Source of the DNA: Bretschneidera sinensis
Taxonomy: Eukaryota; Streptophyta; Magnoliopsida; Brassicales; Akaniaceae
Direction of reading: 5' to 3'
DNA length: 64,000 nucleotides
Assembly: GCA_023935145.1 (NCBI GenBank)
Contig: CM043702.1
Span: 61,173,001 to 61,237,000, forward strand
The translations under genes and the position numbers were made by a program. Of this stretch, positions 21,445 through 32,701 are shown one piece after another (position 1 is the stretch's first letter; every line of letters starts with the position of its first letter). The notes below the pieces were generated by a model, which was not told where the DNA came from, ran no database searches, and saw only the letters and a program-made list of their open reading frames with translations.

Positions 21445-21841
21445 ATAGAGGCCACCCTCAGCATGAAATCACCCCAGACCATGAAAGAGGTCCAGCGACT
21501 CACTGGGCGGAGAGCGGCTTTGAGCTGGTTCATGTCAAAATCCATAGAAAAATGCCTCCCTTTCTTCAAAGCCATTAGAAAGACTGAGGACATCGTCTGG
21601 TCCGAGGATTGCGAAGAAGTATTTGGGGAACTGAAGAAGTACTTGGGCTCGCCCCCTTACTTACCAAGCCCATCATCAGTGAAGATCTTTTTCTATACCT
21701 CTCGGTGAGGTATGAGGTGGTGGCCTCCGTCCTAATTCAGGAGGAGGCAGGCGTCCAAAAGGCTATGTACTATGTGAGCAAGGTTCTCCATAATGCGGAA
21801 ACAAGATATCTTCCCGTGGAGAAAATGGCGTATATTCTCCT
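21445..21841 (+). pseudogene. T0 (Tat-type gypsy): reverse transcriptase end and RNase H start
   Basis: First visible piece of the base-layer element. MKSPQTMKEVQRLTGRRAAL, then KCLPFFKAIRK and WSEDCEEVF, are typical of the RT-RNase H connection in Tat-type plant gypsy pol. A one-base loss near 21655 shifts the frame. The next frame reads LLTKPI, then LFLYLSV and YYVSKVLHNAETRYLPVEK. The piece stops at CTCCT (21837-21841), and the matching continuation starts at 54026 with the same CTCCT, so M1 inserted here. RT upstream is hidden behind D+. Confidence 0.88.
21837..21841. repeat. Target-site duplication CTCCT, left copy (M1 in T0)
   Basis: Identical to 54026-54030. Removing everything between the two copies rejoins the T0 RNase H reading frame, which strongly supports a single insertion event for 21842-54025. 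Confidence 0.93.
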
Positions 21842-22967
21842 TGATCACGCTCAAACTAATATGTGGTTATTGTGTATAGTTGAGGTGTCGATCCCACGAG
21901 GAAAAGTGAATTACAAAGAAAAGTGTAAACCTTAACACGAACGATAAGATCAAATGAGAAAATTTGTGTTTCGATAGTGAATTAATATGAGAAAATTGTG
22001 TAAATAGATTGAAGAATATAATAGAGAAACAACAAGGATCCGAGAATCCTCCCTAGGTTCGTTGCCTTATTCCAATCTTGATTCAATTGTTTTTATCTCG
22101 ATTGCTAGTTTCACATCCCAAACTGGCAATCGTCAAATATTCAATCAAGCACATATAAACCCTAATGTAATTGATATGAATTACTTTCTACTTTCAATTT
22201 AAGTACATATGACCTATCCTATAGATTTATCAAGAAACGACGATATATCTTAATGACAATATCGCAGAAATGGACAAACCTAAAAGATAAATCTACCAAA
22301 CTCAATCACATCTAACAATCTTGACATAAGAAGAGCATGACTAGACTTATATCGAGGAGGAAGATACAATCACCGGATTAAAAGAAAATCTTCTAATTAA
22401 ACCAAAGAGTAAATCATAACAATGTTTTGACAATAAGTCCAAACTACAACTGAATCAACAATGGAAAATAAAAACAATTACACCTAGGGATTCATCTCTT
22501 CATCTTGCTTGGAGATTAGTTGGCCATGGAGTTCATGCTTGAACACTTTGATGGAGAGTGTGATAGCCTCTCAGGGTTTTCCAGCCTTAATGATGTTTTT
22601 TTTATCAAACCCTAAGTGATCTATTTATAATACAAAGGTCCAAGGGCGGTTTGGGTCTAATCAATCAACTAAAACTCTAATTAGGAAAACAGGGGTTCGT
22701 GTACGCGCCGCAGCTCTCACTTATATGGGCCGCAGCTCTGGCTAGTCTTTGTTCTAGAGACATTCTGGGCATCGCGGCCCTGCCTAGTCCAGGCCGTGGC
22801 TCTGTTTGGTGCTGATGGTTGTGCATGCTTTGGGCGTTGCGGCCCTCACTCGTCCAGGCCATGGCGCACACTGATGGCTTTCTTGCTCTTTTGGGCTTGG
22901 TTCTGGAGGCTGAGGCTTAGACTTCTTCAGACCGCAATGCCCATACTTAAGACTTGGTTTCTCTTCA
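21842..22967 (-). repeat. M1 3' LTR, distal part (split by copia element K)
   Basis: Begins at the LTR terminus (TGATCACGC on this strand; relatives TGATTATGC) and runs to the K insertion. The remainder of the LTR is 29197-29433. A TATA-like site (plus-strand CTATTTATAATAC) is near 22620. The GC-rich block at 22700-22870 has repeats of GGCCGCAGCTCT / GTCCAGGCC type that are partly deleted in the 5' LTR. Confidence 0.85.
22963..22967. repeat. Target-site duplication CTTCA, left copy (K in M1 LTR)
   Basis: Identical to 29192-29196. The LTR sequence on both sides matches the uninterrupted 5' LTR of M1 near 53790, confirming the insertion point. Confidence 0.92.
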
Positions 22968-23946
22968 TGTTGGAAATCACCTTGACAAGATGCCCAGGTG
23001 GTGATCTTCCAAACACCCAAGTCTAGAAGGACTTGTAAAGATTTGGAATCGAAAACAGGAATATAAATCAAAGAAAGAAAAAAGACAAGTGATTTGTTAT
23101 CGAGGTTCGGAAATAGCCTACGTCCCTGTGAGTTCCTCTGAACTCTCTGCACTAAATCAATGATTCTTTACAATCCAACAACCCTCTTCAAGAAACCTCA
23201 AGTTCTTGAAGTAACCAAGAAGAGAAGAAAGAAGATGATAAGAACTATTACAATGCTCTCTATCTAATCTATGCTCCTCTCCCTTTACAACCAGCCTCAC
23301 TACAATGAGTCCCTCTTGTGTTTTGTGTCTTTGCACTCTCAAAAAATTCTCTCTTATATGTCTGTCACTCTTTTACAATTGATCTCAAATTATATCACAA
23401 TGGTAATGAGAATAAAGCTAGGTGACCTTTTATATAGTGCACCAACTTCTTGTCCAATATTGAGAGTTAATCTCCACCCTTAAATCTTGATGACCACTCA
23501 ACCATGGCCCTCTATCAATCCTAAGTGATGCTACATGTTTTAACCTTGCACCCACACACTTAATAAGAGACTAAATCAAGTGGAATATGTGTGCCTCAGT
23601 GTGCCTAGCGCCTAGGCACTGAACAGGGCATGTTGTTGCGCTAGGCAAAACACCCTTTTCACCACTTTCTAGGCGCCACGGCCTTAGTGAGGGAGAGGTG
23701 CGGCACTGGCCTTCCTCCAACACCTCCCTTGCTCAGTACCGTGGCCTGGGAGGATGAGGGCTATAGTGCACACTAAAGCTGGACCCCTCACAGCTGTGCG
23801 CAGTTCTTTGTCTTGTTGAATGGAGAGGTGTGCACATACCCAAAGTGACGCGCACACTTGTGTGCACTCATTTAACATGCTGAAATTTATTCTTCCAACC
23901 TTGGTTTAAACTTTAGCCATGTTTAAACCTTAGACAAATATCAACA
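22968..23946 (-). repeat. K 3' LTR
   Basis: 979 bp, aligns over its length with 28232-29191. A TATA-like site lies at 23426-23437 (plus-strand CCTTTTATATAG). The purine-rich strand just outside at 23947-23965 (minus-strand AGACAAAGGTAGAGAT) is the probable polypurine tract. ORFs read within the LTR are not genes. Confidence 0.9.
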
Positions 23947-24024
23947 ATCTCTACCTTTGTCTAATTTAAACCCGAATCATTGTGCAGAGAACTTCAGGAT
24001 CCAAACTCATCTCGAGTCATCATA

Positions 24025-25374
24025 TCAACCGACTCCAATCCTAAGTAGTCCAAGGCAATGATTGAACTTACTTAGAGGTAGAACCTTGGTGCCTAAATCT
24101 TTAGGATTTTCATCCGTGGCTACCTTGTCCACATGGGTGCATCCTTTCGTAACATTTTCCCAAATGAAATGATACTGAACATCCATGTGCTTTGTCCTCT
24201 CATGGAACATTGAATTTTTACACAAGTGCAATGCACTTTGACTATCCAAATGCACCACCACCTGCTCTTCCAGGACCTTCAACTCTTCCAACAACCACAT
24301 AGCCTCCTTAATGGCTTCCGTAGCCGCTATGTACTTAGCCTCGGTTGTTGAGAGTGCTACCACCGGCTGCAGCTGAGCCTTCCAACTTACACAACATCCG
24401 TTTAAGTTGAAGAAGTATGAGCTAATCGATCTTCTTTTATCCCGGTCTGCTCCATAGTTCGAATCCGCATAACCTTCAAGACAGATGGACTTACCTCTCT
24501 TCTCATAAACCAGCCCTACTTCTGGGCTTCCCTTCAAGTAGCTCAGCAACCACTTTGTCCTAAGCCAATGCTCCTTTCCAGGATTACTCATAAACCTGCT
24601 GAGAACACTCATTGCATTAGCAATGTCAGGTCTAGTGCTTACCATGGTGAACATAACAGAACCAACCGCACTAGAGTAAAGGACTTTTTTCATTTCCTTC
24701 TTCTCCGCCTCCAATCTTAGACATTGATCGCTGGAGAACTTGAAATGACTAGCAAGGGGAACCTTCACTGGTTTGCTATCTTCCATAGAGAATTTAGATA
24801 TCATCTTCTCTATGTAGGAAGTTTGAGAGATCTTCAATCTGTTTCTCTCCCTTTCCCGGATGATACACATCCCAAGGATCTTCTGTGCATGGCCAAGATC
24901 CTTCATCTCAAACTCCTCATTGAGTTGAGCCTTTAATTTTCTTATCCTCTCCTTGCTGCTCCCAACCAGTAACATATCATCAACATAGATGAGGATGATC
25001 ACCACTTCCTCAACCTTCTGCCCCTTGTAGTACAAGCACAAATCATAGTAGCTCCTCATAAAATCCAAGCTGATTACAACGGAGTCAAACCTCTTATTCC
25101 ATTGCCAAGGTGATTACTTCAGGCTATAGAGAGATTTCTTCAATTTGCACACCAAGTCTCCCTGCCTTCCTTCCTCATAGCCTTTGGGTTGCCTCATGTA
25201 GATGGTCTCATCAAGCCCTCCATGTAAGAACGCTGTCTTCACATCCATTTGCTCGATTTCCCAATTAAATTGGACCACCATTGCCAATACTATCCGTATC
25301 ATCTTGTACTTCACAATTGGTGAGAAGATTTCGATGAAATCTATGCCTTCTTTTTGTGTGAACCCCTTCGCCAC
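24025..25374 (-). pseudogene. K: copia reverse transcriptase and RNase H
   Basis: Starts at VAKGFTQKEGIDF-like sequence and continues with MDVKTAFLHGGLDETIYM, the catalytic YVDDMLLVG, YLKGSPEVGL, and the RNase H parts GYADSNYGADRDKRRS, ALSTTEAKYIAA and HLDSQSALHL. It ends near the LTR (24025). TAA at 25111-25113 (relatives read Gln) interrupts after KKSLYSLK; the frame is the same on both sides. RT and RNase H catalytic residues look complete, so this is the best preserved part of K. Confidence 0.9.
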
Positions 25375-25788
25375 TAGCCTAGCTTTATACCTGACTTTAT
25401 CTCCTGGACTATTCCCTTATTTGATCTTATACATCCATCTACAATCCACAACTCTCTATTTTTCTGGTTTGGGCACCAACTCCCAAGAGTTGTTCTTCAT
25501 CAAAGAATCCATTTCTTCCCCCACAGCCAGCTACCACTTTGATGAATCCTTACACTCCATGGCTTCCATGTAAGTTTTTGGTCCACTCATCTCTCCTTCT
25601 GTCCAAGGAGCTGCTACATTAGCATCCGCAAACCCATATCTCAAAGGTGGTCTCACCACCCTCCTTTCTCGGTCCCTTGTGAGCTGGTAGTCATTCTGAC
25701 TTGCTGCATCAACCTCTTCCAGTTCAGCCTTCTCTTGAGTGCCCTGAGCATGGCCTTCATTAATGGGCTCTACTTGGTGCGAACCCTC
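25375..25788 (-). pseudogene. K: linker between integrase and reverse transcriptase, decayed
   Basis: Minus-strand translation in mixed frames resembles the copia region before RT: CRWMYKIK, YKARLV and a stretch like ALGWMKEEM. Several stops and shifts. No independent gene is visible. Confidence 0.6.
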
Positions 25789-26642
25789 TTACCTTCCTTG
25801 CTCTACCTGAACCAAACTCTCCTTGATGCGATGCTCCAAAAAGTTTGGACTGGTTTGATCACTAGCCCCTGCAGGGTTAGTTTTCTCCAAGTAGTGAAAT
25901 AACAATTCATTAAAAATAACATCCCTACTTATTATGAGTTTCATGCCCTTCTTTTCTAAGGACCACAACCTATATCCCTTAACCCCATCACCATACCCTA
26001 GAAATACACATTTTCTAGACCTTAGGTTAAGTTTATCATCCTTTTGATGTGCAAATGCAACACACACGAAAGTCCTAAGGTTGCTCAACTCAGGGGGTTT
26101 TCCACTCCACATCTCCATGGGAGTCTTCAACTTAAAAGCTCTAGAGGGTAATCTATTTACCAAGTATGCAGCAGTAGACACAGCTCCCCCCAAAAATATT
26201 TTGGTAAATCGGATCCTATTAACATGCACCTAACTTTTTCCATAAGGGTTCTATTCATCCTCTCAGCAACTCCATTTTGCTGAGATGTTTTTACAACTGT
26301 TCTATGCCTTAGAATTCCATTTAATTCACAGAATTTATCAAAATACTTATTACAAAATTCTACGCCATTATCGGTTCGTAAAGCCTTAACTACCCTACTC
26401 GTTTGAGTCTCCAGCAACTTTTTCCACGTAACAAATTTATTCGATGCATCTGATTTATTTCTAAGAAAATAAACCCACACTTTTCTTGAATAATCATCAA
26501 TTAAAGATAGAAAGTAAAAGTTACCTCCTTGTGTTGGTGTCCTTACTGGTCCCCAAAGGTCCGAATGAATATAGTCAAGAATCCTCTTAGACTTGTGCAC
26601 TCTGGTGTTGCTTCCCAAGAACGCAACACTCGCAGAAATCAA
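25789..26642 (-). pseudogene. K: copia integrase, frameshifted
   Basis: The first frame (26642 down to 26157) has DYIHSDLWGPVRTPT (catalytic Asp), ALRTDNGVEFCNKYF (second Asp) and KTSQQNGVAERMNRTLMEK (Glu). A shift near 26220 moves to the frame ending at 25789 with AAYLVNRLPSRAF, WSGKPPELSNLRTF and CVFLGYGDGVKGYRLW, the usual copia integrase C-terminal block. The triad is present. The upstream zinc-binding part lies in 26640-26760. Confidence 0.88.
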
Positions 26643-27110
26643 GTTTCTCTACTTTGTCTCCACCAAGTAGGCCATCCTTGCTAAGAACTTGCAGGCCCTT
26701 TTCGCTCATGTGTCCTAAGTGAGTGTGCTAAAGGGCTGCCCTATCCATCTCAGCCATCAATCTTGCTGCTTGATCATTGATTTCTGTCTCTTCAATCATC
26801 TCATAGAGTTCATCCTTTATTGCTGCTTTGATCACTACCATAGATCCCTTGGCCACCTTGATCTTTCCTCTCTCTACTTTGCATGAATACCCCAAGGAAT
26901 CTAGCTGCCCCTTCAAATCTGGAAAATACCTCACATTTCGTAGCAGCCTTGTGACTCCATCAAATGTCCTCAACTGGATGTCTCCAATCCCCCTCAGTTG
27001 GCAAGAAGTATCATTCCGCAAGAAGACCCTTCCATCATTGATCTCTTTGAAATTGTTGAATCATTCCTTGTGAGGGCACATGTGATAAGTGCACCTGGTA
27101 TCCAAGATCC
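26643..27110 (-). pseudogene. K: protease and pre-integrase zinc domain, active site changed
   Basis: Minus-strand reading gives LDTRCTYHMCPHKE near 27103-27062, the place of the retropepsin motif. Copia enzymes have D-[ST]-G; here the Gly codon reads AGG (27094-27096, minus), giving D-T-R. RGIGDIQLRTFDGV and LLRNVRYFPDLKG follow (to about 26900), then HTHLGHMSEKGLQVLSKDG of the pre-integrase zinc region near 26740-26680. A stop lies after HKE, and TAG at 26728-26730 falls just before HTHLGH. This protease could not be active. Confidence 0.82.
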
Positions 27111-27135
27111 ACTTTTCACTGCGTTGTCTCCTGCT

Positions 27136-27993
27136 CACATTTGAGCACACAACCAGAACATCATCTTGCTGTTATTTGGCAACCGAAGCCTCTCCATTCT
27201 TGGTATGGCTTCCTCCTCTCTCATCCCACATCTTCTTCTTGCAATCTTTTTTGAAATGGCCCTCTTTGTTGCAGTAGAAGCACCTCTTTCCTCCAAGTCT
27301 TGTCTTGGAATGAGATCTTCCATGGCTCTGCCCTCTACCTTTCGATTTCTTCCGGTAGTTGCCATGAGTGCTACTGCTATTCAAAGTTCCTAGCCTTTCT
27401 CTAATGAACAACCTTCTCCACTTGATGCTTCCCTCATCTTGGCTTTGAAATCATGTGCCCTTATAGCCTTAATCACGATCTCTTTGGTTAAAGTATCTCT
27501 TCCATACTCAATAGCATTAATCAAATTATCAAAATAATCAGGAAAAGAATTTAATAAAAAAATAGCTAATTGTTCGTCCGGGAATTTAATACTACAACTA
27601 GCCAAATCTTAAACTAGCTTATTAAAGACATCAAGATTATCATGCAACTCCTTATTAGGATCCATTTTAAAAGCAAAGATTCATTTAAGAAGATAAATTT
27701 TATTAGGGAGAGTTTTGGTAAGAAACATTCACTAGTTTCTTCCATATGACAGCAAGATCTTCCGAGTCTCTGCACTCCCTTGTGACACTATCCGACATGT
27801 GCAAGAAGATGGTGTTGTATGCCATCTTCTTCATCTCAATCCGCTGGTCCTCCGTGATACTTGCTGGAAAAGCATCATCTTCTCCAATAGCCAAGTCCAC
27901 TTTCTATTGCATAAGAACCACCTTGATCTTCCGCTTCCAAAGGGTAAAATCTCCCTTTCCATCAAACTTCTCAACAACGAAATTTGAAGCCAT
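27136..27993 (-). pseudogene. K: copia gag with CCHC zinc knuckle
   Basis: ATG at 27993 (MASNFVVEKFDGKGDF). TAG follows after about 28 codons, then the frame continues with VDLAIGEDDAFPASI and SEDLAVIWKKL. A shift near 27700 moves to FPDEQLAIFLLNSFPDYFD and TKEIVIKAIRAHD, typical copia gag helices. A second shift precedes the zinc knuckle CFYCNKEGHFKKDC (C-x2-C-x4-H-x4-C) near 27290-27250. This nucleocapsid part would package RNA. Broken at three or more places. Confidence 0.87.
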
Positions 27994-28218
27994 CTATGCG
28001 GAGAAAATCCCAAATTTATGCAATACCCATAAATGCTTTCTTCAACCTCAAGAACACAATTGAAGATGGATCTTAACACCATTCTTGAATCACTCTCAAG
28101 AACACGATTTGATCTTGATCTTTACTCCGTTCTTGAATCACCCAAGAAGTTTATCTTTGATTCTTGGAGTCTTTACTCCGTCACCTTCTTGTTCTTGCTC
28201 CGATACCCTCTAACCAAA

Positions 28219-28230
28219 GCTCTGATACCA
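28219..28230 (-). promoter_or_regulatory. K: primer binding site, initiator tRNA-Met
   Basis: The minus strand reads TGGTATCAGAGC, the standard copia primer site complementary to the 3' end of plant initiator tRNA-Met, next to the 5' LTR. The 225 bp between this site and the gag ATG (27993) are leader; no gene seen. Confidence 0.92.
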
Positions 28231-28231
28231 C

Positions 28232-29191
28232 TGTTGGAAATCACCTTGACAAGATACCCAGGTTGTGATCTTCCAAACAACCGAGTCTATAATGACTTGT
28301 AAAGATTTGGAATCGAAAACAAGAACAGAAATCAAAGAAAGAAAGAAGACAAGCGATTTGTTATCGAGGTTTGGCAATAGCCTACATCCCCGTGAGTTCC
28401 TCTGAACTCTCTGCACTAAATCAATGGTTCTTTACAATCCAGCAACTCTCTTCAAGAAACTAAGAAGAGAAGAAAGAAGATGATAAGAACTATTACAATG
28501 CTCTCTATCTAATATATACTCCTCTCCCTTTACAACTAGCCTCACTACAATGAGTCCCTCTTGTGTTTTGTGTCTTTGCACTCTCACACAATTCTCTCTT
28601 GTATGTCTGTCACTCTTTTATAATTGATCAAAAATTATGTCACAATGTTAATGAGAATAAAGCTAAGCGACCCTTTATATAGTGCACCAACTTCTTGTCC
28701 AATCTTGAGAGTCAATCTCCACCCTTAGATCTTGATGACCACTCAACCATGGCCCTCTATCAATCCTAAGTGATGCTACATGTTTTAACCTTGCAACCAC
28801 GCACTTAATAAGAGATTGAATCAAGTGGAATATGTGTGCCTCAGTGTGCCTAGCGCCTAGGCACTGAACAGGGCATGCTGTTGCGCTAGGCAAAACACCC
28901 TTTTAACCACTTTCTGGGCGCCGCGGACTTAGTGAGGGAGAGGTGCGGTGCTGGCCTTCCTCCAGCACCTCCCTTGCTAGGTGCCACAGCCTGGGAGGAG
29001 GAGGGCTGCAGCGCACACTGAAGCTGGACCCCTCACAACTGTGCGCACTTCTTTGTCTTGCTGAATGGAGAGGTGTGCACACACCCAAAGTGAGGCGCAC
29101 ACTTGTGTGCACTCTTTTAACATGCTGAAATTTATTCTTCCAAGCTTAGTTTAAACCTTAGCCATGTTTAAACCTTAGACAAATATCAGCA
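28232..29191 (-). repeat. K 5' LTR
   Basis: 960 bp, pairs with 22968-23946. TATA-like plus-strand CCCTTTATATAG is at 28671-28682. The two LTRs differ by scattered changes and a few small indels, more than the LTR pair of element E, so K is older than E by inspection. Confidence 0.9.
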
Positions 29192-29433
29192 CTTCATTTT
29201 GTCCGTCTGCAACCATGCCTTCACTCGAATGTGCATCGAAGCATCGTGCTTGAAGCTATGATAGCTTTCCATCTCTTTTGAACTCAAAGTACCTGAAAAT
29301 GCACTGAAATAAGTCAATGATCAAAGAATCTCACTTTAGAGTTATTAAGGTATAAAAGTGTAATTCAACCCTCGATCAACCCTAAAATGCTAACAAATAA
29401 GTACTGTTACGATGCATTTTATGACTCTCATCA
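29192..29433 (-). repeat. M1 3' LTR, proximal part, with right copy of CTTCA
   Basis: 29192-29196 is the right target duplication of K. From 29197 the M1 LTR resumes and ends with minus-strand TGATGAGAGTCATAAAATG at 29433. With 21842-22967 the LTR is about 1.36 kb; the 5' LTR is shorter (1122 bp) because of at least two internal deletions. Confidence 0.87.
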
Positions 29434-31145
29434 TAACCCCCAACTAGCTTATTGCTAGTCCCTAGCAATTCAAGCGAAAACAAGACAAAAAGAAATGAAT
29501 TCTATGGTGGCAATTAAAACAAAGTAAAGCAATGTAGCGTTAATCTAAGAGTAATTCACTTTTTGTCTCAAAAATCGTACATAACACACAGGATATAGAA
29601 TCATTAAATATCACCCAATTCCAAAAGTAATCCAAACATCAATCTTAAAATTGTTATCGACTCTTAACATCCATCTTACCACAATCCATTAATCTGAACA
29701 CCCGAATGATTTTATGCATAACATGCATGAATACAAGTCTTGGCATCTAAAATATTTAATTTGCATGACATCAATCAAAAAAACAAGCTCCATAGGTTTG
29801 CTTTTCAAATCACTCTCCACTACTGTAGAAAAATCACACTACCTTGGATCAATAGGTCTTTAATAAGCTTGTAACGTTAGGCTAAGGTAAAGGTTAAGAA
29901 AGAACGGGAAGGTTTCAACGAATAAAAGAACTTAATCTCTTAGTTTTAAACATAACATACTTTAAGCACTGGATAACCTTACTTCAACACCCAACTCTTT
30001 CAACCATTTTTTCGAGCATTTTTCTCAATAAATCAGCACTTTTTTTTTCTTCTTTCTTTGCCATAATTCAAATCTTTTTTTATTTTGGCATAAAACCATT
30101 CACATTCTTTTTCATTTTTTTCATTTATTTTCCACAACCCCCAACTTATCTCCTTTAATGTACTTGGGTTATGGTAGCAATTTTTATTTTTTCATATTTT
30201 CATCCTTACTCTTCTCAAGTGCTTCTCAACAAATGTGTACAACTAAGTTTTTTCAAAAGAAGGGTAAGGATAAAATATTTTAGGGCTCATGAAGGTAAGT
30301 AAATGGGTTATCGAAAGAAACAAGGCTCAAATTTTTTTTCGAGAAAAGGCTCAAATAGGTGACTAGCGATGAAAATAGCAAGGGTAAGTTTGAAAGGCTC
30401 AAATGGTTCAAAAATAGCCTACATCATATCCTAAGTAATGTGCATTCTAGGAATTCACCTCAAGTGATTATCAAATAAGTTCTAGAGCTTGTCGAGACCG
30501 CAAAAGTATTCACAAAACAATCACGCATAAAACTTCTCTAAATGTTTTAGACTAATCATGCAATCTTACCGCAAACCAGAGTCTCAAACCAAATGAAGAT
30601 TGACACTTAAATTATTCTCAAACCAAAGCAAGATTTAACTTCCTAAATGCTGCATGCTATCTCAATTAAGCTCGTATCATTGACATGTGAATTAACTACA
30701 AGGCTTAACATAAAGTATGCTAGAAACAAACAAAAAGGGAAAATGACACCATGCAGTTCAATGAAAAAAAGAAATACGTTTCCTCCTAACTTAAAAATAA
30801 CATTGACCTCAATGTGAAAGATAAAGTAAAGGAAACTCCCTTTGTCAGCAAAAGTGCACAGAAGTTGAAAATTGTGCACCACCTTTTGAACTGCATATCG
30901 TGCTTCTTGCTACAATTTTGATCTATAACATAGAACAAAACAAACAAAAAGAAAGCAACTGCGGTGTAACATTAAGATTCCCACCGTATGTTAGGTTAAC
31001 ACATGAAATGGAAATAAATAAAAACAAAAATAAATTACGAAAAATAAAATAACGAAAAGAAATACACAATAAATGTTAGTACAGTTAATCGATAATAAAA
31101 ATATAAAATAAAAATAAAAGGGAACAAACAAGATATAACCCAAAA
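29434..31145 (-). other. M1: 3' untranslated region
   Basis: No gene. Terminal polypurine tract at 29434-29445 (minus AGTTGGGGGTTA). Conserved hairpin at 30132-30174. Internal polypurine tract at 30778-30792, preceded on the minus strand by hairpin ACATTG-AGGT-CAATGT (30800-30815), AAAGG/CCTTT and TGCACA/TGTGCA hairpins (to about 30885). The splice-acceptor-like TGTTATAG ends at 30923. The layout is collinear with B. Confidence 0.7.
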
Positions 31146-32372
31146 CTAATCTTCTATGTCTTCATCCTCCTCTTCATTCTCTTCATTCTCTTCACCTTCC
31201 TCTGGAGTTGGATCAAAAGACAAACCCGGATAGGGTGGCAACGTGGGAAAGTGATCCATGTCACAACTAGTAGTGGAGGCAAGGTGTTGGTACATTTGAC
31301 CAAAAGAAGAGCATAACCCCGCCTGATAATCAGCTTGCGTAGCCAAGAATCGTTCTTGACGATCAAATCTATCATGCAAGAATTTCTAATGCTCGTCAAA
31401 ACGAATCTCTAAATGCTCAAGGCACTCAGCAACAGTGAAATGCCAAGAGAGAGGAGGGGAGCAGCAATCGTCGCTCTCTCTCCTGGAGCTGGTGGCCTTG
31501 AAGCTTTAATCAGAGTGAGCATGCCATCATCGATGGGCTTCTTGGGTTGTTGGGCCTCCTCATCAAGACTGTACGAGATGCTGGCTTGGATGCATAATTG
31601 GATAATTAATGAAGGGAAATACAATCCAAGCTTTTGTTGCACTGTGTGTATGATAGAATTAAATATGATTTGGCCCACATCAATAGTCATGCCCATCAAA
31701 ATGGCATAAATCAGAACAACTCTCTCAACAGTAAGGTCACTATAGTGCGTAGCAGGCATCAATCTCTGACATACAAAATATTGCCAAGCTCGAGCATTGA
31801 CAGTCAGAAGTACCGGGCAAGGTTATAGGGGTATCACCCGTCATTTTTCATGTAGTGCCCGGAATACAGAGAGTATTACAAATCTCTTCATAATTAATAT
31901 TAGATGCATATGTAATATACTCACTGTTTTCTATGTCAGGTAGTCCATAGAATCTATTGATAGATGTACTGCTAAAAGAAACTATTTTTCCTCTCACCTT
32001 CACCTTACCATTTCTATGTTCTTCTGCATTAGCGTAGAATTCTCTAACCACATTTGTGAGGGAATGAGATGGTTCTCTAGCAAATGTACCCCAATGTCTA
32101 TCAAGAATCATTCTAAATAAGGTTGGGTTCCCCCTCTCGGTGATAGTGAATCCTCTCTTAGGAATGGATTTTCTAGCTTGCATCATCCTAACATACCTCT
32201 CACTAGTCTCAAAACTAACAAATTTGCTCTCCTCAAATTCTTAAAGTTGTTTCCCCCTTGGTCTCTTAGTCTTAGGGGCCATTTGAATCAAATGTATGGA
32301 ACAATAGAACTAATTCAAAATTAATCACTCAAATAGCACAAATGAACAACTAAAAGAAGAAAGTGGTCTTAC
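30923..32372 (-). other. M1: putative intron containing the envelope-position ORF
   Basis: On the minus strand, CATCAA/GTAAGACC (boundary at 32372) and TGTTATAG/ATCAAAATT (boundary at 30923) match the sites in B. They correspond to the two flanks that are joined in M2. Inferred from comparison only. Confidence 0.55.
31146..32282 (-). pseudogene. M1: envelope-position ORF, frameshifted
   Basis: Same protein type as B and C. ATG at 32282 (MAPKTKRPRGKQL, then a stop), then GFTITERGNPTLF, LTNVVREFYANAEEHR and INRFYGLPDIENSEY down to 31848. A shift leads to ATHYSDLTVERVVLIYAILMG (31762 down to 31409). Another shift leads to RFDRQERFLATQADYQ and a strongly acidic tail (EEGEENEENEEEDEDIED) ending at 31146. 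The acidic C-terminus is shared with C and is probably a true feature of the protein. Confidence 0.82.
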
Positions 32373-32701
32373 TTGATGCCCAAAGTTGGAAAGAGAAAGA
32401 GTACCCACCAACTTGAAATTTTCTTGATGAACCCAAAATCCCTTTAGAACCAAGCTTTTTGGAGAAATTTCCAACAAAATCTGCAATATTAGCACTAAAT
32501 CCTTCAAGAAATGATGTTAGAAACAAGAAATTTTGAGCAAAAGTGAATGGGTAAGTGAGGATTTGGAGAGAGGATGAGAGAGAAATGAGTGTGCTGTATT
32601 TTTGTAAAAGAGAAATGAAGAAGAAAGGGGCTGATTTGGGGTTTTAAGTTGCTAGACACGAGCTGGTGCTACGGCGTGGGTTGAGGGGCGTTTGTGCACT
32701 G
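32283..32701 (-). other. M1: leader before envelope-position ORF
   Basis: 5'-UTR-like pyrimidine-rich sequence on the minus strand, collinear with 8035-8384 of B, with donor-like GTAAGACC at 32372. Interrupted at 32701 by the D- LTR; CACTG (32697-32701) would be the D- target copy. No gene. Confidence 0.65.

Larger units (their letters stand above)
22968..29191 (-). mobile_element. Ty1/copia element K, Tork-like, complete but inactive
   Basis: 6224 bp, minus strand. LTRs are at 22968-23946 (3') and 28232-29191 (5'), with termini TGTTGGAAATC and TATCAACA/TATCAGCA on the plus strand and the duplication CTTCA outside. The primer site matches initiator tRNA-Met. Gene order gag, protease, integrase, RT, RNase H defines copia; gag and integrase motifs resemble Tork/Tnt1-like elements. 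There are many stops and shifts in pol. Confidence 0.93.

Noticed and set aside
22677..23152. Several ORFs around the M1 LTR/K LTR junction
   Set aside because: They cross a target-site junction between two LTRs, so cannot be an original gene.
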